From: Viola odorata
Taxonomy: Eukaryota; Streptophyta; Magnoliopsida; Malpighiales; Violaceae
Assembly: GCA_963691705.1 (NCBI GenBank)
Contig: OY829539.1
Coordinates: forward strand, 44,959,656-45,023,655
Length of the DNA: 64,000 bases
Direction of reading: 5' to 3'
In this document: positions 47,605-57,416 of the stretch, in pieces
How the letters are laid out: every line of letters begins with the position of its first letter
How positions within the stretch are numbered: the first letter of the stretch is position 1
Notes under the pieces: generated by a model
What the model saw: the letters and a program-made list of their open reading frames with translations, nothing else
Databases searched by the model: none
What the model was told of the DNA's origin: nothing
Position numbers and translations under genes: made by a program

Positions 47605-47831
47605 TACGGTTGCTGGGTAATTCACTGTTGAGACAGAGCGAATTAGGGGCAACCTCAACAGAATAGTCTTCAGGAATGTGGGCATTATATTCATTTAACC
47701 ACCATTAGAGAACGGCCGGAGAAGTGATGGTGGAAACAATGTTTTCAATCTTCTCCTCCCCAATAGATTTGGGTCGAGGACGACGAGTTCTAGCCATGAT
47801 AAAATTAAAAAAAGAAGTAACAGAGAAGAAC
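47605..47831 (-). pseudogene. Duplicated 5' end of antisense ORF 1a (F' copy)
   Basis: Repeats 37428-37658 at about 95% identity, including the ATG (about 47797) and MAR(T)R start and the AGAAC site. Unlike the left copy it keeps the codons ending APNSLCLNSELPSN without the two-base deletion. It is cut at about 47605 and joined to the gag/pol border of N4. Confidence 0.85.
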
Positions 47832-49199
47832 TGATCGGTTGTTGAACCCGTCAAAAATAATAATAAAACCTGCAGTCAAGTGCACAATAAATTGTGTATA
47901 GTGGCAACAGGGTCGAACACAAGGATTAAGGGATTAACACTCTAGTCGATTTGTAAAACAAAGAGATCCAAACAAGAAAGTAACAAAGAGGGGGGGGGGG
48001 GGGGGGGGGGTTGGATGGTTGTTTTGATTATCAATTACCTAAAACAGAAGTAAAGGGAAAGCAGAGGAGGAAATAAGTCAATAGAGAAGAGGTTCCCAGT
48101 AAAAATCTGTATCCGGTTGCAATTATGGTCAGCCGGTCATTAGTGCAAGTATCGTCTACCTCGAGCCGATAGACACACTATGGGGACTAGGTACGCTTAG
48201 GTCCCCTGCTTACCTTCGTAATAGAAGCTACCCCAAGGTACGCTTTTGGTGTAACCTTGACAGTCCGCCGTCCTCCAAGGTACGCTTATGGAAACAATAC
48301 TCGGCTGCCCATGAAGAGGAGGTAAGATGCGTCTAGGGCGAGACACTCAGTACGCTCGAGGCTCTACCCTAACGATCTGTTTAATCTAGCTGGAGGAGAC
48401 CAGGATCCCGATTACTTCCAGAATGGTTATCTACTTTACCCTGCAGCTTCGAGTTAGGTATAACCACAAGGATGATTATAATTCCTAGTTTCAATTACTA
48501 GTTGATCAAGCTTGTAATTAACCCTAGACAATTTGAAAATTAAATATTAAACAAGATAGATATTAGCCCAGAATATATGAAGCACAATTTGACCTCACGA
48601 CTTCCCTTGCAACCTTCAATCGATTCTTACCAAGAACAAGAAGACTAGCTGCTCATATTAAAAGTAAAAACTAATAAACAAATAGATTGCATAATTAAAA
48701 ATAGAAGAAGAGAAGAAGAAGAAATCCTATTTATTACCAGTCGGAGCAAAGCTCCGATTTATTGAAGGAAAGAACAAGAGTGTCGGAGGCAGAAGTAGCG
48801 CCAAAGCTAGCAAAAAAGGGAGAGACCGAAAATCCTAATTACTAAAAGTATTTATAGTTTATTACAATTAAAATTCCTAATCCGACTGGAATTATATTCC
48901 TCAATGGTCTTCTACTGAGATTGGGATCCTCGGAGGAATTAATGAGCAGATCTCGTGTTTCCTTTTTCTGCGACAGTTTCCTTTTCTTGCTAGGACTCCA
49001 TTGCCTTCTGCGAACATTGAACTGCTTGGCCTAGCTGCTCCATTCCTTCCAAAAAATGATAGAAAGCGCTTCTTTTTGTATTTTCCTCTTAAATAGCCAA
49101 GATCTGTGAAAAGTAGAGAAACACAGCACCATTAGTAGCATCATGATCTAAAAAGGCATATAAAAGAGGAAAGAATTATGCATAATAAACGCTCTATCA
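47832..49199 (-). mobile_element. Second LTR of N4 (LTR 2), solo-like
   Basis: TGATCGGTTG...CGCTCTATCA, 1368 bp, with AGAAC on both sides. It contains a long G run (about 47989-48010), absent as such from LTR 1 (six G). The hairpin is TCGGAGC AAA GCTCCGA at 48741-48757: the outer pair changed from C-G to T-A on both arms. No PBS lies beside it, so it is not acting as the 5' LTR of the neighbouring pol. Confidence 0.88.
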
Positions 49200-49204
49200 A
49201 GAAC

Positions 49205-49762
49205 TGAAGTACCTTTCTAAAGAGAAATTCAGAGTATCCAGACGGTGGAAAGAAGAAACGTAAATCGCCCTTTGGAGTACTATGGAAAAAGTGAAATAGT
49301 AAAAGAAGGAAAAGAAGGACACGGTAGGTTTTATAACCCTAGCGGTCAACCGAAACGATGATTGCAATGGTCATTGTGTGGGACGCGTCAGGGGGAAAAG
49401 ACACGCGTAATGAGTACAATTTTAGAAAAGCGAGAAAACGCTTCGATTCTACCAACCCCTAGGGGGCGCCAACTCATGACACCTCCATGAAGGGACATGT
49501 GCATTCCGACCATCATGATTTCTCCCCTCGCATTAATGAGGGATTCTCAAGCATTAAATGCTCTGAAAAGTAAAATCGATTCTCAAGACGGAATAAATGC
49601 GATAACGCGAGGATCAAGATAATACGGGGCAGAGCGTTATCATGACTGGTATTCATCGAGACAACACAGAGAAAGGAGGTAATGCTACAAAGATCAATTA
49701 TTATTACAAGCGTTATCGCAACACAAATGGCGTTAATGTTCATATTTAAAAAGAAACAATAA
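49205..49762 (-). promoter_or_regulatory. Upstream region of antisense ORF 1a, with TATA box
   Basis: On the minus strand this region runs straight into the AGAAC site and (before the N4 insertion) the ATG at 37620. It holds TTATAAAAC (TATA, 49330-49335), about 165 bases before the ATG once N4 is removed. It is thus a plausible promoter for the antisense gene, now separated from it. The left part also follows the stop of antisense ORF 1b (49763). Confidence 0.5.
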
Positions 49763-52080
49763 TTAATGAGGGGCGGAGCCTTCAGCATCTTTCGCATCAC
49801 CTGAATCATCTGATAACGGGAGGGCCTCAGTATCACTGTCGTCGTCTGCTTCTTCCTCTCCTGAGGAAAGGAGACCTTCCTTGCTCCCGTCAATCTCATT
49901 TCTTTTTGAAGAAGCGTACTCGGCTATCTTAGCAGGATCAAAAGTCCTACTGCGGTAATAGTTCTCGAACCCGACAGTAAAGACCCATATAGCTTTCTTC
50001 TTCCACCAGTTTATCCTTGATGGGACCTTGGCCAAGTCCGCATCGCGGGCCAATATTTCTTCACGGAGAAGAGAGTTTTTCTTCTCAGTCGCCACCAGCT
50101 CTACCTCCAAGGCCTTAAGTTTAGCTTTCCCCTTGGAATTTTCCCTCGCGAAGTTGGCGCGACAGTCGTTCAATTCTGCTTGAGTACGATTCTGGAGCCG
50201 CGTTAACTTCCTTACTTTGGCCAACACACAATCAAGCTGACCCTTTGTGTCAGATGAATCTTGAAACTTACCGCCGTGAGCCTTGATAAAATAATGCATC
50301 TTACGAAAGTTGGTTAAAGAGTCATTCAAAACACGTGCGTGTTGAATATCGAGAGGAAGTTGTAGCAACTTTTCCTCATCCTCAGGAGAACCTAACATCT
50401 CACCCACCAAAAAGGTTGTCGGTTGATCCCGCGACAACAGGTCCGACACCTCTAAGGCGCGAAACCCATCAATTCTAAAGTTCGACAGGTCCAACTGGAA
50501 AGAAAGAGGCCCTGAGGCCCTTGAGCAGAAAGATTGGCGATGATAGAAGGAGCGGAACCACCAGCAGAACTGTTAACGCCTTGAATGGAACTAAAGAATA
50601 ACGGTTGAGGTGCTCCCACTGACGGAGCAGGAAACGCGCTCGGACTCGGAGTCGGCACCACTACGTCAGGAATACAAGAAGAGATAGAAGAATGTGGAGT
50701 CTCAACGGCAGGAGAGGCATTTGTTGTCGGTGGCATTTTCGCTGGAATTGTAGAAACCTCGATAACGGGAGGAGATCTCGTTAATGGAGGTGCTTCAGCT
50801 GACGGCGCGAGAACTTCAGCAGTTGAGAGAGAAGGCATTGTTGATGAAACTCCAGCTCCCATCAAGGGAACACCTTCGGCGTTACCAGAAGAAGTGGCAA
50901 TATCGGTGAGAGCGGGGCTTGTCAGTGGCGTTAAAGGAGGACACGCAGCAGTCTCACTCGCTTGGCTCTCTTTTTCTTCCCTGAGCTTTATTCGCTGAGC
51001 CTTAGAAACCTATCGAAGCCAAGGCTCCGTGTCCATGTCCTCACCTTCGTATGAAAAAATCTTTATCTCAACCGTTGTCGAGCCTGAGCCAAGCGTTATA
51101 TCCTGAACGGGTAACCAATTTTCCACAAAACTAGAAGTGCGAGTAGGAGCGTCGTATCCCCTTCGAAGGACCGCCCCCGAAGTCCTTCTTTTCTTTAACG
51201 GGACACTACGGTCAGTTGGAGCCCTATGAGGCACGGAGGAAGACACTGTTGGAGGTAGCACGACTCTTGAATGAGCACCATCCACTACGGGTGGTTGATC
51301 GATAACGCCTCCTATAAAAGACCACATCAGTAGATAAAAAAGAAAGCCGATAATGCTAGAATTTAAAGACTCACCTACGACGCACTCGGATAGAGGCTTG
51401 TACAAGGCAAAGTTTAGGATCTGGAAAGGCGTCTCCATCTCTAACAAGGTGTTAGCCTGAGCCAACTCCTTCCTAGATAAGATGACTGGTTTCACCCAGT
51501 CAGTATCGGTGATGCCCCGGTTAAAGCCCCTATGCCACAAGTGGGAAGGCAACTCAACAACAAAGAAACCACCCTTTTAGTCATCAACGGTTTCTTCAAA
51601 CTCTCAAAAATTCTGCCAGAAAGACTGGGCATATGCGTCATTCCATCTTGGAGTAACGCTTACTAGACCATTGCGGCAAGTGAGGCCGAAGAATTTACGA
51701 AACAAATTGACAAAAGGGGCAAGAATATTCTTCATTTCGCAGGCGCGGATGAAAGCATAGATACCACACCATGATGAGGGCGTTATCTGCGCCGGGTTAA
51801 TCTTACATTGGCATAGTATATTCTCTATCGAAGCATGAACAGGAAGGTGAAAACCATAAAGAAACATCTTAAAATACAACATCCTACGATTTCCCCACAG
51901 GACGTCGTGAAGTCTCATATGCAACTCTGGAAGCATAACGGTATAACCACTAGGGAAAGAGATACCATGACTCTCTAACTCGAGCCGCAGAACAGTCTCA
52001 CAAGTAAAAACACATGCAGTATTCTCGATCTCAGAATCTATAGGCTCCCGAGGGGCAGTCTGAGATCTCGTGCGACGCAT
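49763..52080 (-). pseudogene. Antisense ORF 1b of N3: second Transposase_28/coiled-coil gene
   Basis: Diverged paralogue of ORF 1a. The ATG at 52080 opens MRRTRSQTAPREPIDSEIEN. Transposase_28-like domain: HMRLHDVLWGNRRMLYFKMF, GFHLPVHASIENIL, INPAQITPSSWCGIYAFIRA, NGLVSVTPRWND. The intron is 51374-51312 (GTGAGT ... TTTTATAG, phase 1) after ECVV, the same place and phase as intron 1 of ORF 1a (after ECVE). A Ser/Pro-rich middle and a coiled coil follow (LKALEVELVATEKKNSLLRE), ending with an acidic tail (SGEEEADDDSDTEA). In-frame stops: TGA at 51604-51606, TAA at 51577-51579 and TAG near 51010; a frameshift near 50510. Unknown function. Confidence 0.78.
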
Positions 52081-52378
52081 AGTGAAGAGGTAGTAAAAAG
52101 GAAAACCAAAAGAAGGTGACATAGGGTACCTTAGAAAGAAGAACAGCAGAATAGACGGATCGCCTGAGTCGACGAGCAGTTGAGAATTTTCTACGAGAGA
52201 AGGAGAAGAGCAGAGAATAGCAGGAAAAATTCAAAATACGAGTAAAATTTTGAGAAGAAAGAAGTTGTTTCCTTTTAAAGGTCAAACCTGGCGAAGGGGA
52301 CCAATTGGTCAATTAGAATGAAACACATGTAAGAGGGAAGGTGACACGTGGAAACGCATTAAAAGAAAATTTAAAGCC

Positions 52379-53569
52379 AAGTGCCCGCGATTCTAAAGGA
52401 AAACAGTTAAAGAGACGGTTGTATGGCGCAGTAATTAACCGTTCCGCGTCAATTACCCAACATTAATTATCCAATGATGGTGAGGTTAATGCAAAGAACA
52501 AGACAGAGAAAATGGGAAATTCCACTTTATTCATAAAAAGCCATACGGCATCTACAAAGCACTTGACGTGCATGTCAGTCCTCGTCAAGCCAGTAAGAGG
52601 GCCAATAGAAATCATCTTCATCCGAGGACGGCAGTTCCTCGTCAAGAAAAGGAAAAAGTTCCTCAGGATCCTTACTTTTGCCTTGCACTGACTGAGAATC
52701 TTCTGAAGGCCTCTTTCCCATAGTAGGAGTCGTGCATGAGCCCTCCTTGATGGCAGAAGCCGTAGTCTTGGAACCAAGTGCCCGCGATTCTAAAGGAAAA
52801 TAGTTAAAGAGACGGTTGTATGGCGCAGTAATTAACCGTTCCGCATCAATTACCCAGCATTAATTATCCAATGATGGTCAGGTTAATGCAAAGAACAAGA
52901 CATAGAAAATGGGAAATGTCACTTTATTCATAAAAAGCCATACGACATCTACAAAGCACTTGACGTGCATGTCAGTGCTCGTCAAGCCAGTAAGAGGGCC
53001 AATAAAAATCATCTTCATCCGAGGACGGTAGTTCCTCGTCAAGAAAAGGAAAAAGTTCCTCAGGATCCTTACTTTTGCCTTGCATTGACTGAGAATCTTC
53101 TGAAGGCCTCTTTCCCATAGTAGGAGTCGTGCATGAGCCCTCCTTGGTGGCAGAAGCTGTAGTCTTGGAACCAAGTGCCCGCGATTCTAAAGGAAAATAG
53201 TTAAAGAGACGGTTGTATAGCGCAGTAATTAACCGTTCTGCATCAATTACCCAGCATTAATTATCCAATCATGGTGAGGTTAATGCAAAGAACAAGACAG
53301 AGAAAACGAGAAATGTCACTTTATTCATAAAAAGCCATACGACATCTACAAAGCACTTGACGTGCATGTCAGTTCTCGTCAAGCCAGTAAGAGGGCCAAT
53401 AGAAATCATCTTCATCCGAGGACGACAGTTCCTCATCAAGAAAAGGAAAAAGTTCCTCAGGATCCTTACTTTTGCCTTGCACTGACTGAGAATCTTCTAA
53501 AGGCCTCTTTCTCATAGTAGGAGTCGTGCATGAGCCCTCCTTGATGGCAGAAGTCGTAGTCTTGGAACC
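52379..53569 (-). repeat. Three tandem copies of a 397-bp unit
   Basis: Copies start at 52379, 52776 and 53173, each beginning AAGTGCCCGCGATTCTAAAG. The third (rightmost) copy merges with the 3' half of antisense ORF 2. The other two carry the same acidic C-terminal coding stretch (PSYWLDE-stop) without an upstream start. Copies differ by only a few percent. Confidence 0.93.
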
Positions 53570-53833
53570 AGCGTCGTGAACATGGACTTCTCCCTTTGAC
53601 GTAAAATGGTTGACACGTGGAAATAGCTCATCGCCCCTCCGCATAGTGGGCGTATGGGTGTCCCGACCAATATCGAGTGTTTCAGAGACTTTCCTTCTTG
53701 ACCTCTTATGACCCTTGCGTCGGGAAAACCGCCTCTTAAAGCGCGGCAGAGAAGGATCGTCGGAATTCGGAAAAGTAGGAGGAGTTCGGGGAGAATCACG
53801 TTCTGCAACGTCCATGGAGTATGAGTCAGCCAT
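53369..53833 (-). CDS. Antisense ORF 2 of N3: small basic/acidic protein, intact
   Basis: The 154-codon frame is open and starts MADSYSMDVAERDSPRTPPT. Residues 30-48 are strongly basic (FKRRFSRRKGHKRSRRK), a likely nuclear localisation or nucleic-acid-binding stretch. The C-terminal 35 residues are strongly acidic and aromatic (EELFPFLDEELSSSDEDDFY), like a transcriptional activation or protein-contact tail. No known domain recognised. It lies between antisense ORFs 1b and 3, all on the strand opposite to pol. Its C-terminal half and 3' flank are duplicated twice to the left. A TATA-like TATTTAA lies at about 53898. Whether it is expressed is unknown. Confidence 0.55.
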   Translation of the reverse strand: MADSYSMDVAERDSPRTPPTFPNSDDPSLPRFKRRFSRRKGHKRSRRKVSETLDIGRDTHTPTMRRGDELFPRVNHFTSKGEVHVHDAGSKTTTSAIKEGSCTTPTMRKRPLEDSQSVQGKSKDPEELFPFLDEELSSSDEDDFYWPSYWLDEN

Positions 53834-54338
53834 GAAATTGCGAATAGTTTTTGCAGAGAAATAAGAAGAAGGTGAACAGGAAAAAGAAAGAAAAATTCAC
53901 ATTAAATAGTCGTGGCAAAATGGCAATCCTGCCCTTTCGCGCGCCATCTGAAAGCAATTAATGCGCTTCGAGAAGAATGATCATAATTACAGAATCTGAT
54001 CCCGTGATCACGCCTATTGAAAATTTGCATTAATCGAGAAGTGCCAGTAGAACCGCCCAATCAGTTACTATTGGAATGGCGGCGTGTAATTAAGACAAGA
54101 AACGGTCATTTATCGTCATTTGGCGAGTGAAGAAAGCAGGTGCTATGGAAGTCCAACCAACAACGGGCTCATTTTCGATTGGGCTAAGGTCGGCCTCGAC
54201 TGATGTGACAATGCACGCACAGTAGAAAGCGGAGGACAACAAGCAAGGTTATTTTATTTATTTATGGCCTAAAACAGCCTAAGCGTACATCCGAAATAAA
54301 AAGAAAAGACAGGGGAACATAAAGGCGGCCGAAGGCGG

Positions 54339-54722
54339 TCAAGCATTGGACCCAGCATCATCATCCCCTGGCACCGAAGGAATCACTCTTAGGGCATCCG
54401 CCACAGAAGTCAATTAGGAGGAAGAAACCCTCATACCCTTCAAGCAGCACCCCAGCAAATCCTTCCTTTGTTGCAGCATAGTGATAACCACCTGGATGTG
54501 GGAGACAGCAGCAGCCAACTTCGATACGCTCTCCAGAGGACTGAAATCTTCCAGGGAAGTCACGCCTTGCTTGGACAGAAGAGGGGTCATCATCCCCTAA
54601 AGTTCCAGAATGTCCTCAGAAGTCTTAATTAGCATGGTCTCCAGAAAGCCAGCGTCGGCTTCAGTGAGATTCTTCAGGGTATGAGCCTTTGAGATCAAGA
54701 AATTTCTGGTCAGTTCATCCAT
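54339..54722 (-). pseudogene. Antisense ORF 3 of N3, short helical protein
   Basis: A 128-codon frame read from the ATG at 54722: MDELTRNFLISKAHTLKNLT, then LETMLIKTSEDILEL, a stop, then SLEDFSPLESVSKLAAAVSH and a second stop near the C-terminus, ending PGDDDAGSNA. The stops are at 54597-54599 (TAG) and 54414-54416 (TAA), both in frame, and the sequence between them stays coding-like. Predicted mainly helical with regular Leu spacing. A TATA box (CCTATAAATTG) is about 62 bases before the ATG. No family recognised. Confidence 0.5.
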
Positions 54723-54783
54723 GGTGAAAATGTCAGAAGAAATGCAGAAAAGATGAGAAGAATTAGTGTAATAGAAAATCCAA

Positions 54784-54789
54784 TTTATA
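54784..54789 (-). promoter_or_regulatory. TATA box of antisense ORF 3
   Basis: TATAAA on the minus strand, 62 bases before the ATG at 54722, followed by a pyrimidine-rich leader. This suggests the antisense ORF is transcribed from its own promoter. Confidence 0.5.
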
Positions 54790-54931
54790 GGCCCAAGGGA
54801 ATGACGGTTTGAAAAGACGTGTCTCTCGGTAATCGCACCACCCCGTTACCTCACAGAACATGGAACAGACAAGGCCGAAAATGGAGCGATAGCCATTGGT
54901 AAACACTCGGGCTCATTTTCGGTTGGGCTTA

Positions 54932-55390
54932 TGATAATTATAGAAGCAATTCCAGGGGCATTTTCTTCCTTACACCCAGCGTTAAGGCCAGAACACTGTA
55001 GCTCCCACCGGGCGTTCGCCTCTATGGCTACCGCCTCTCACCTCACACGGAGTCCTAGGATGGTCGACATCAGCGGGGGGGATCTCACACGTTATCTAAC
55101 CACACTAACGGCGTTATCCCATCCCAGGTAGGACATGACGTCACTTGAGGAACTTGGGCGTTATCTTCCCTTATTTTGCCTATAAATACCTCACCATTCA
55201 AGGTAAGAAGGTAAGCCTAAGATTGCTAGTCAAACCCCTGCCATCTCGAATAGCCATACTAACTTAAGCATCGGAGTGTCTACGCCGGAGACCCCCTCCG
55301 GCGCTTTACAGGTACACCGGACATCAAGAACAGAGATTCCGAACGGCCATTTCCCTCACCTACCCCTCTCCAGAAGTCCAAATCTTATCA
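54932..55390 (+). mobile_element. Probable 3' LTR of N3
   Basis: A 459-bp block with inverted-complement termini TGATAA...TTATCA, lying where N3 should end and stopping exactly where N2 LTR sequence begins. It has a TATA box (CCTATAAATACC, 55180-55191) and a hairpin-rich stretch (CCGGAGACCCCCTCCGG, near 55289). With the 5' LTR lost, identity cannot be checked by pairing. Confidence 0.6.
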
Positions 55391-56597
55391 CTAATGTAAA
55401 CTAGGATAGTAATGATAGACAGTAATAAAACAAATAAGAAATCGATAGAGAGAGGAGTTCCCAGTAGGAATCTATCTCCGGTTGTATTTGCGGTCAGCCG
55501 GTCATTGGTGTAGTGATCTTCTACCCCTAGCTGATAGATGTGCTATGGGGACCAGGTACGTTTAGGTCCCCTACTTTCTTTCGTACGAGAAACTACCCCA
55601 AGGTACGTTTATGTAGTAGTCTTGACGTTTTGTCGTCCCCCAAGCTACGTTTATGAGGGCAATACTCAAAGGCCCATGAAGCTAAAGAAAGACACACCTA
55701 GGGTGAGACACTCAGTATGTTCGAGACTCTACCCTAATCACTTGCTTAACCTAGTCGGATTGGACTAGGATCAGCGACCTGATGACTCTGGTCAGGTTGT
55801 CTACTTTACCCTGCAGCCTCACGTTAGTTATTACCATAGAGATGACTTTAATCGTCTAGGTCTAGCTACTAGTTGATCAGGCTTGTAACAGTCTTAGCAG
55901 ATTTGACAAGAATTCGTTAAGCAAATAAATATAAGCCAGCGATATATTAAATTTCAATTAGACCTCACGGCTTTCCTAAGCAACCTTCGATGATTCCTAC
56001 CAAGAACAAAGAGCTTAACCACTCATATTAAAAATAAAATAAATAAAATAATTAGATTGCAAGAAAAGAAGAAGAAAATTGAAAAATCCTTATTTATTAC
56101 CGGTCGGAGCAAAGCTCCGGTTTATTGGACGGAATACAAGAACGCCGGAGGTAGAGCAGAAAATCCAAGAGAGTGGAAGATAAAAGTTGGCCCCTGTCCT
56201 CAAGTCTAAAAGGGTTTTAAAAGGAGAAATTAGAAAGATGGAAATTCTAATAATAGAAATTAATAAAAGGGAAATCCTAAATTTAATTGGAGTTAATCCC
56301 AAAAATATCTTCTTGCTAAAACGGGGAAAATTTGGAGTAATGGGGCGGATCCACTGATTTCTTTCCTTCCGTGATTTTCCTTTTCTGTGCTGGAATCATT
56401 TGTTGCCGCGTGCATACAACTGCAAGGCCTAGTTGATCAAATCCGTCAGAATTCCAGCGAATAATGCATCTTTTCGTAATTTCCTCTCTAAAAGCCAAGA
56501 TCTACAAATAGTAAGGAAACAGTAACCAATTAGCAACATCAAGATCTAAAATGGGCTAGGAAAGGAAGGAAAAATACGCACAAAATGCATCATATCA
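55391..56597 (-). mobile_element. 5' LTR of N2, truncated
   Basis: Begins at CTAATGTAAACTAGG, which corresponds to 23962 of the other N2 LTR, so the first 183 bp (plus-strand side, U5) are missing. Ends CATCATATCA followed by CCAAC. Hairpin at 56100-56120. It retains about 110 bp (after about 56297) that the 3' LTR has lost. Confidence 0.87.
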
Positions 56598-57416
56598 CCA
56601 ACCAATGTTGAGATCAACCACACCAAGTTGTGAGCCTTTCTCTGGTCCCTCGTGGGCGAAGCCAAAGGCTGGTTCTATGATCTTCCCCCTAGATCCATTA
56701 CATCTTGGGCAGAAATATCAAAGGACTTCACTCATAAATATTACCCTGCCTCTATGGCCAGTGTCACTCGCAAGCAGCTGATCTCCATCGTCTAGAAAGA
56801 CGACGAGAACTTACCTCAGTATTATCAGCGCTTCAACTCACATAATCTCGTTGATCACGCCCTTATTCAATACTTCAACGAAGGGTTAAAACCTACCGAT
56901 AAGGCCCTGCTAGATGTTGCTAGCCGAGGTTCCCTTTGTGCTCTTACACCGGTTGTCTCCAAAGCTACCATCGAGCTCATGGCGAAAATACCCTAACAAC
57001 CAGTAATATCAATACCATACCCCACAGGGACCAGCTCCTCTTGCGCCACTAGTTGATGAGGTAAGTAGGCTTAGTAATATTATTTTGGATATGTAAAAAC
57101 AAATGGGCCTCATGGATGCAGAGATAAAGGAACTGAAGAATCGAGGACGATTGCCAACTCAACCAGAGCCGAACCTAAAGCGCAGTGCTTGTGCAATCTC
57201 TCTTCGTAGCGTCACCCAGTTACCTCCGTGTGTCAACCCGCACCAAGCCCCTGACGCTAAATTATCGGTACCTGAACCTACGCAGCAAGACCTCGACACT
57301 GGAGTCGAATCAGAGGCAAGAAGTCCACTCTCCTACTGCTTCACCAAGGAAAGCTACCAAGAAACCTGAATTCACTGAAGAATATATTATTAAGGTAATC
57401 GAGCCTCCCTTTCTGA
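56598..57416 (+). pseudogene. gag of N1, C-terminal part
   Basis: Continues the frame cut at 23778. Motifs: FLWSLVGEAKGWFYDLPP, SWAEISKDFTHKYYPASMAS, LPQYYQRFNSHNLVDHALIQ, FNEGLKPTDKALLDVASRGS: the Athila-type retrotransposon gag domain. Stops at about 56634 (TGA), 56794 (TAG) and 56994 (TAA). A less conserved linker follows, then EFTEEYIIKVIEPPF, the block that precedes the protease in N4 (EFSEDFIIKVLEPPF). It ends abruptly there. Confidence 0.85.

Larger units (their letters stand above)
37659..49199 (-). mobile_element. N4: innermost Athila-like element
   Basis: Minus-strand element: LTR 37659-39011, polypurine tract, env-position ORF 40688-43082, pol 43534-47579, and a second LTR at 47832-49199. 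Gag and PBS are missing. In their place lies a 230-bp copy of the left flank (about 47605-47831), so the right LTR is flanked by host sequence on both sides. The outer target duplication is AGAAC. By eye the LTRs differ at about 3-4% over 340 bases, less than N2. Confidence 0.88.
31158..55390 (+). mobile_element. N3: Tat-lineage element with antisense genes
   Basis: Plus-strand element preserved from the end of RT onward: RNase H, second (archaeal-type) RNase H, integrase (31158-33299), a tandem-repeat region (33411-33838), non-coding sequence, then a series of genes on the opposite strand (35287-37620, 49763-52080, 53369-53833, 54339-54722), and a probable 3' LTR (54932-55390). N4 is inserted at 37659. 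The 5' LTR, gag, protease and RT are deleted. Dual RNase H and antisense ORFs between pol and the 3' LTR are recorded features of the Tat lineage. Confidence 0.82.
23779..56597 (-). mobile_element. N2: Athila-like element inserted in N1 gag
   Basis: Minus-strand element. 3' LTR 23779-25074, polypurine tract, env-position ORF at 26721-28894, pol fragment at 29480-31157, and a partial 5' LTR at 55391-56597. The RT, protease, gag, PBS and about 180 bp of U5 are gone. A deletion joins its RNase H (31157) to N3. A five-base target duplication (CCAAT/CCAAC) flanks it. Confidence 0.87.
21998..57416 (+). mobile_element. N1: Athila-like element inserted in N0
   Basis: Plus-strand element. 5' LTR 21998-23286, PBS 23292-23309, gag part 1 at 23342-23778, gag part 2 at 56598-57416, separated by N2 and everything inside it. 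Protease, RT, integrase and the 3' LTR are absent; the element breaks off at 57416 just after IEPPF. Because its 3' LTR is lost, no target duplication can be tested (the left flank is GCGCA). Confidence 0.83.

Noticed and set aside
50452..50865. Separate Ser/Pro-rich gene in antisense ORF 1b
   Set aside because: It is the middle part of ORF 1b in a frame displaced by the frameshift near 50510, not an independent gene.
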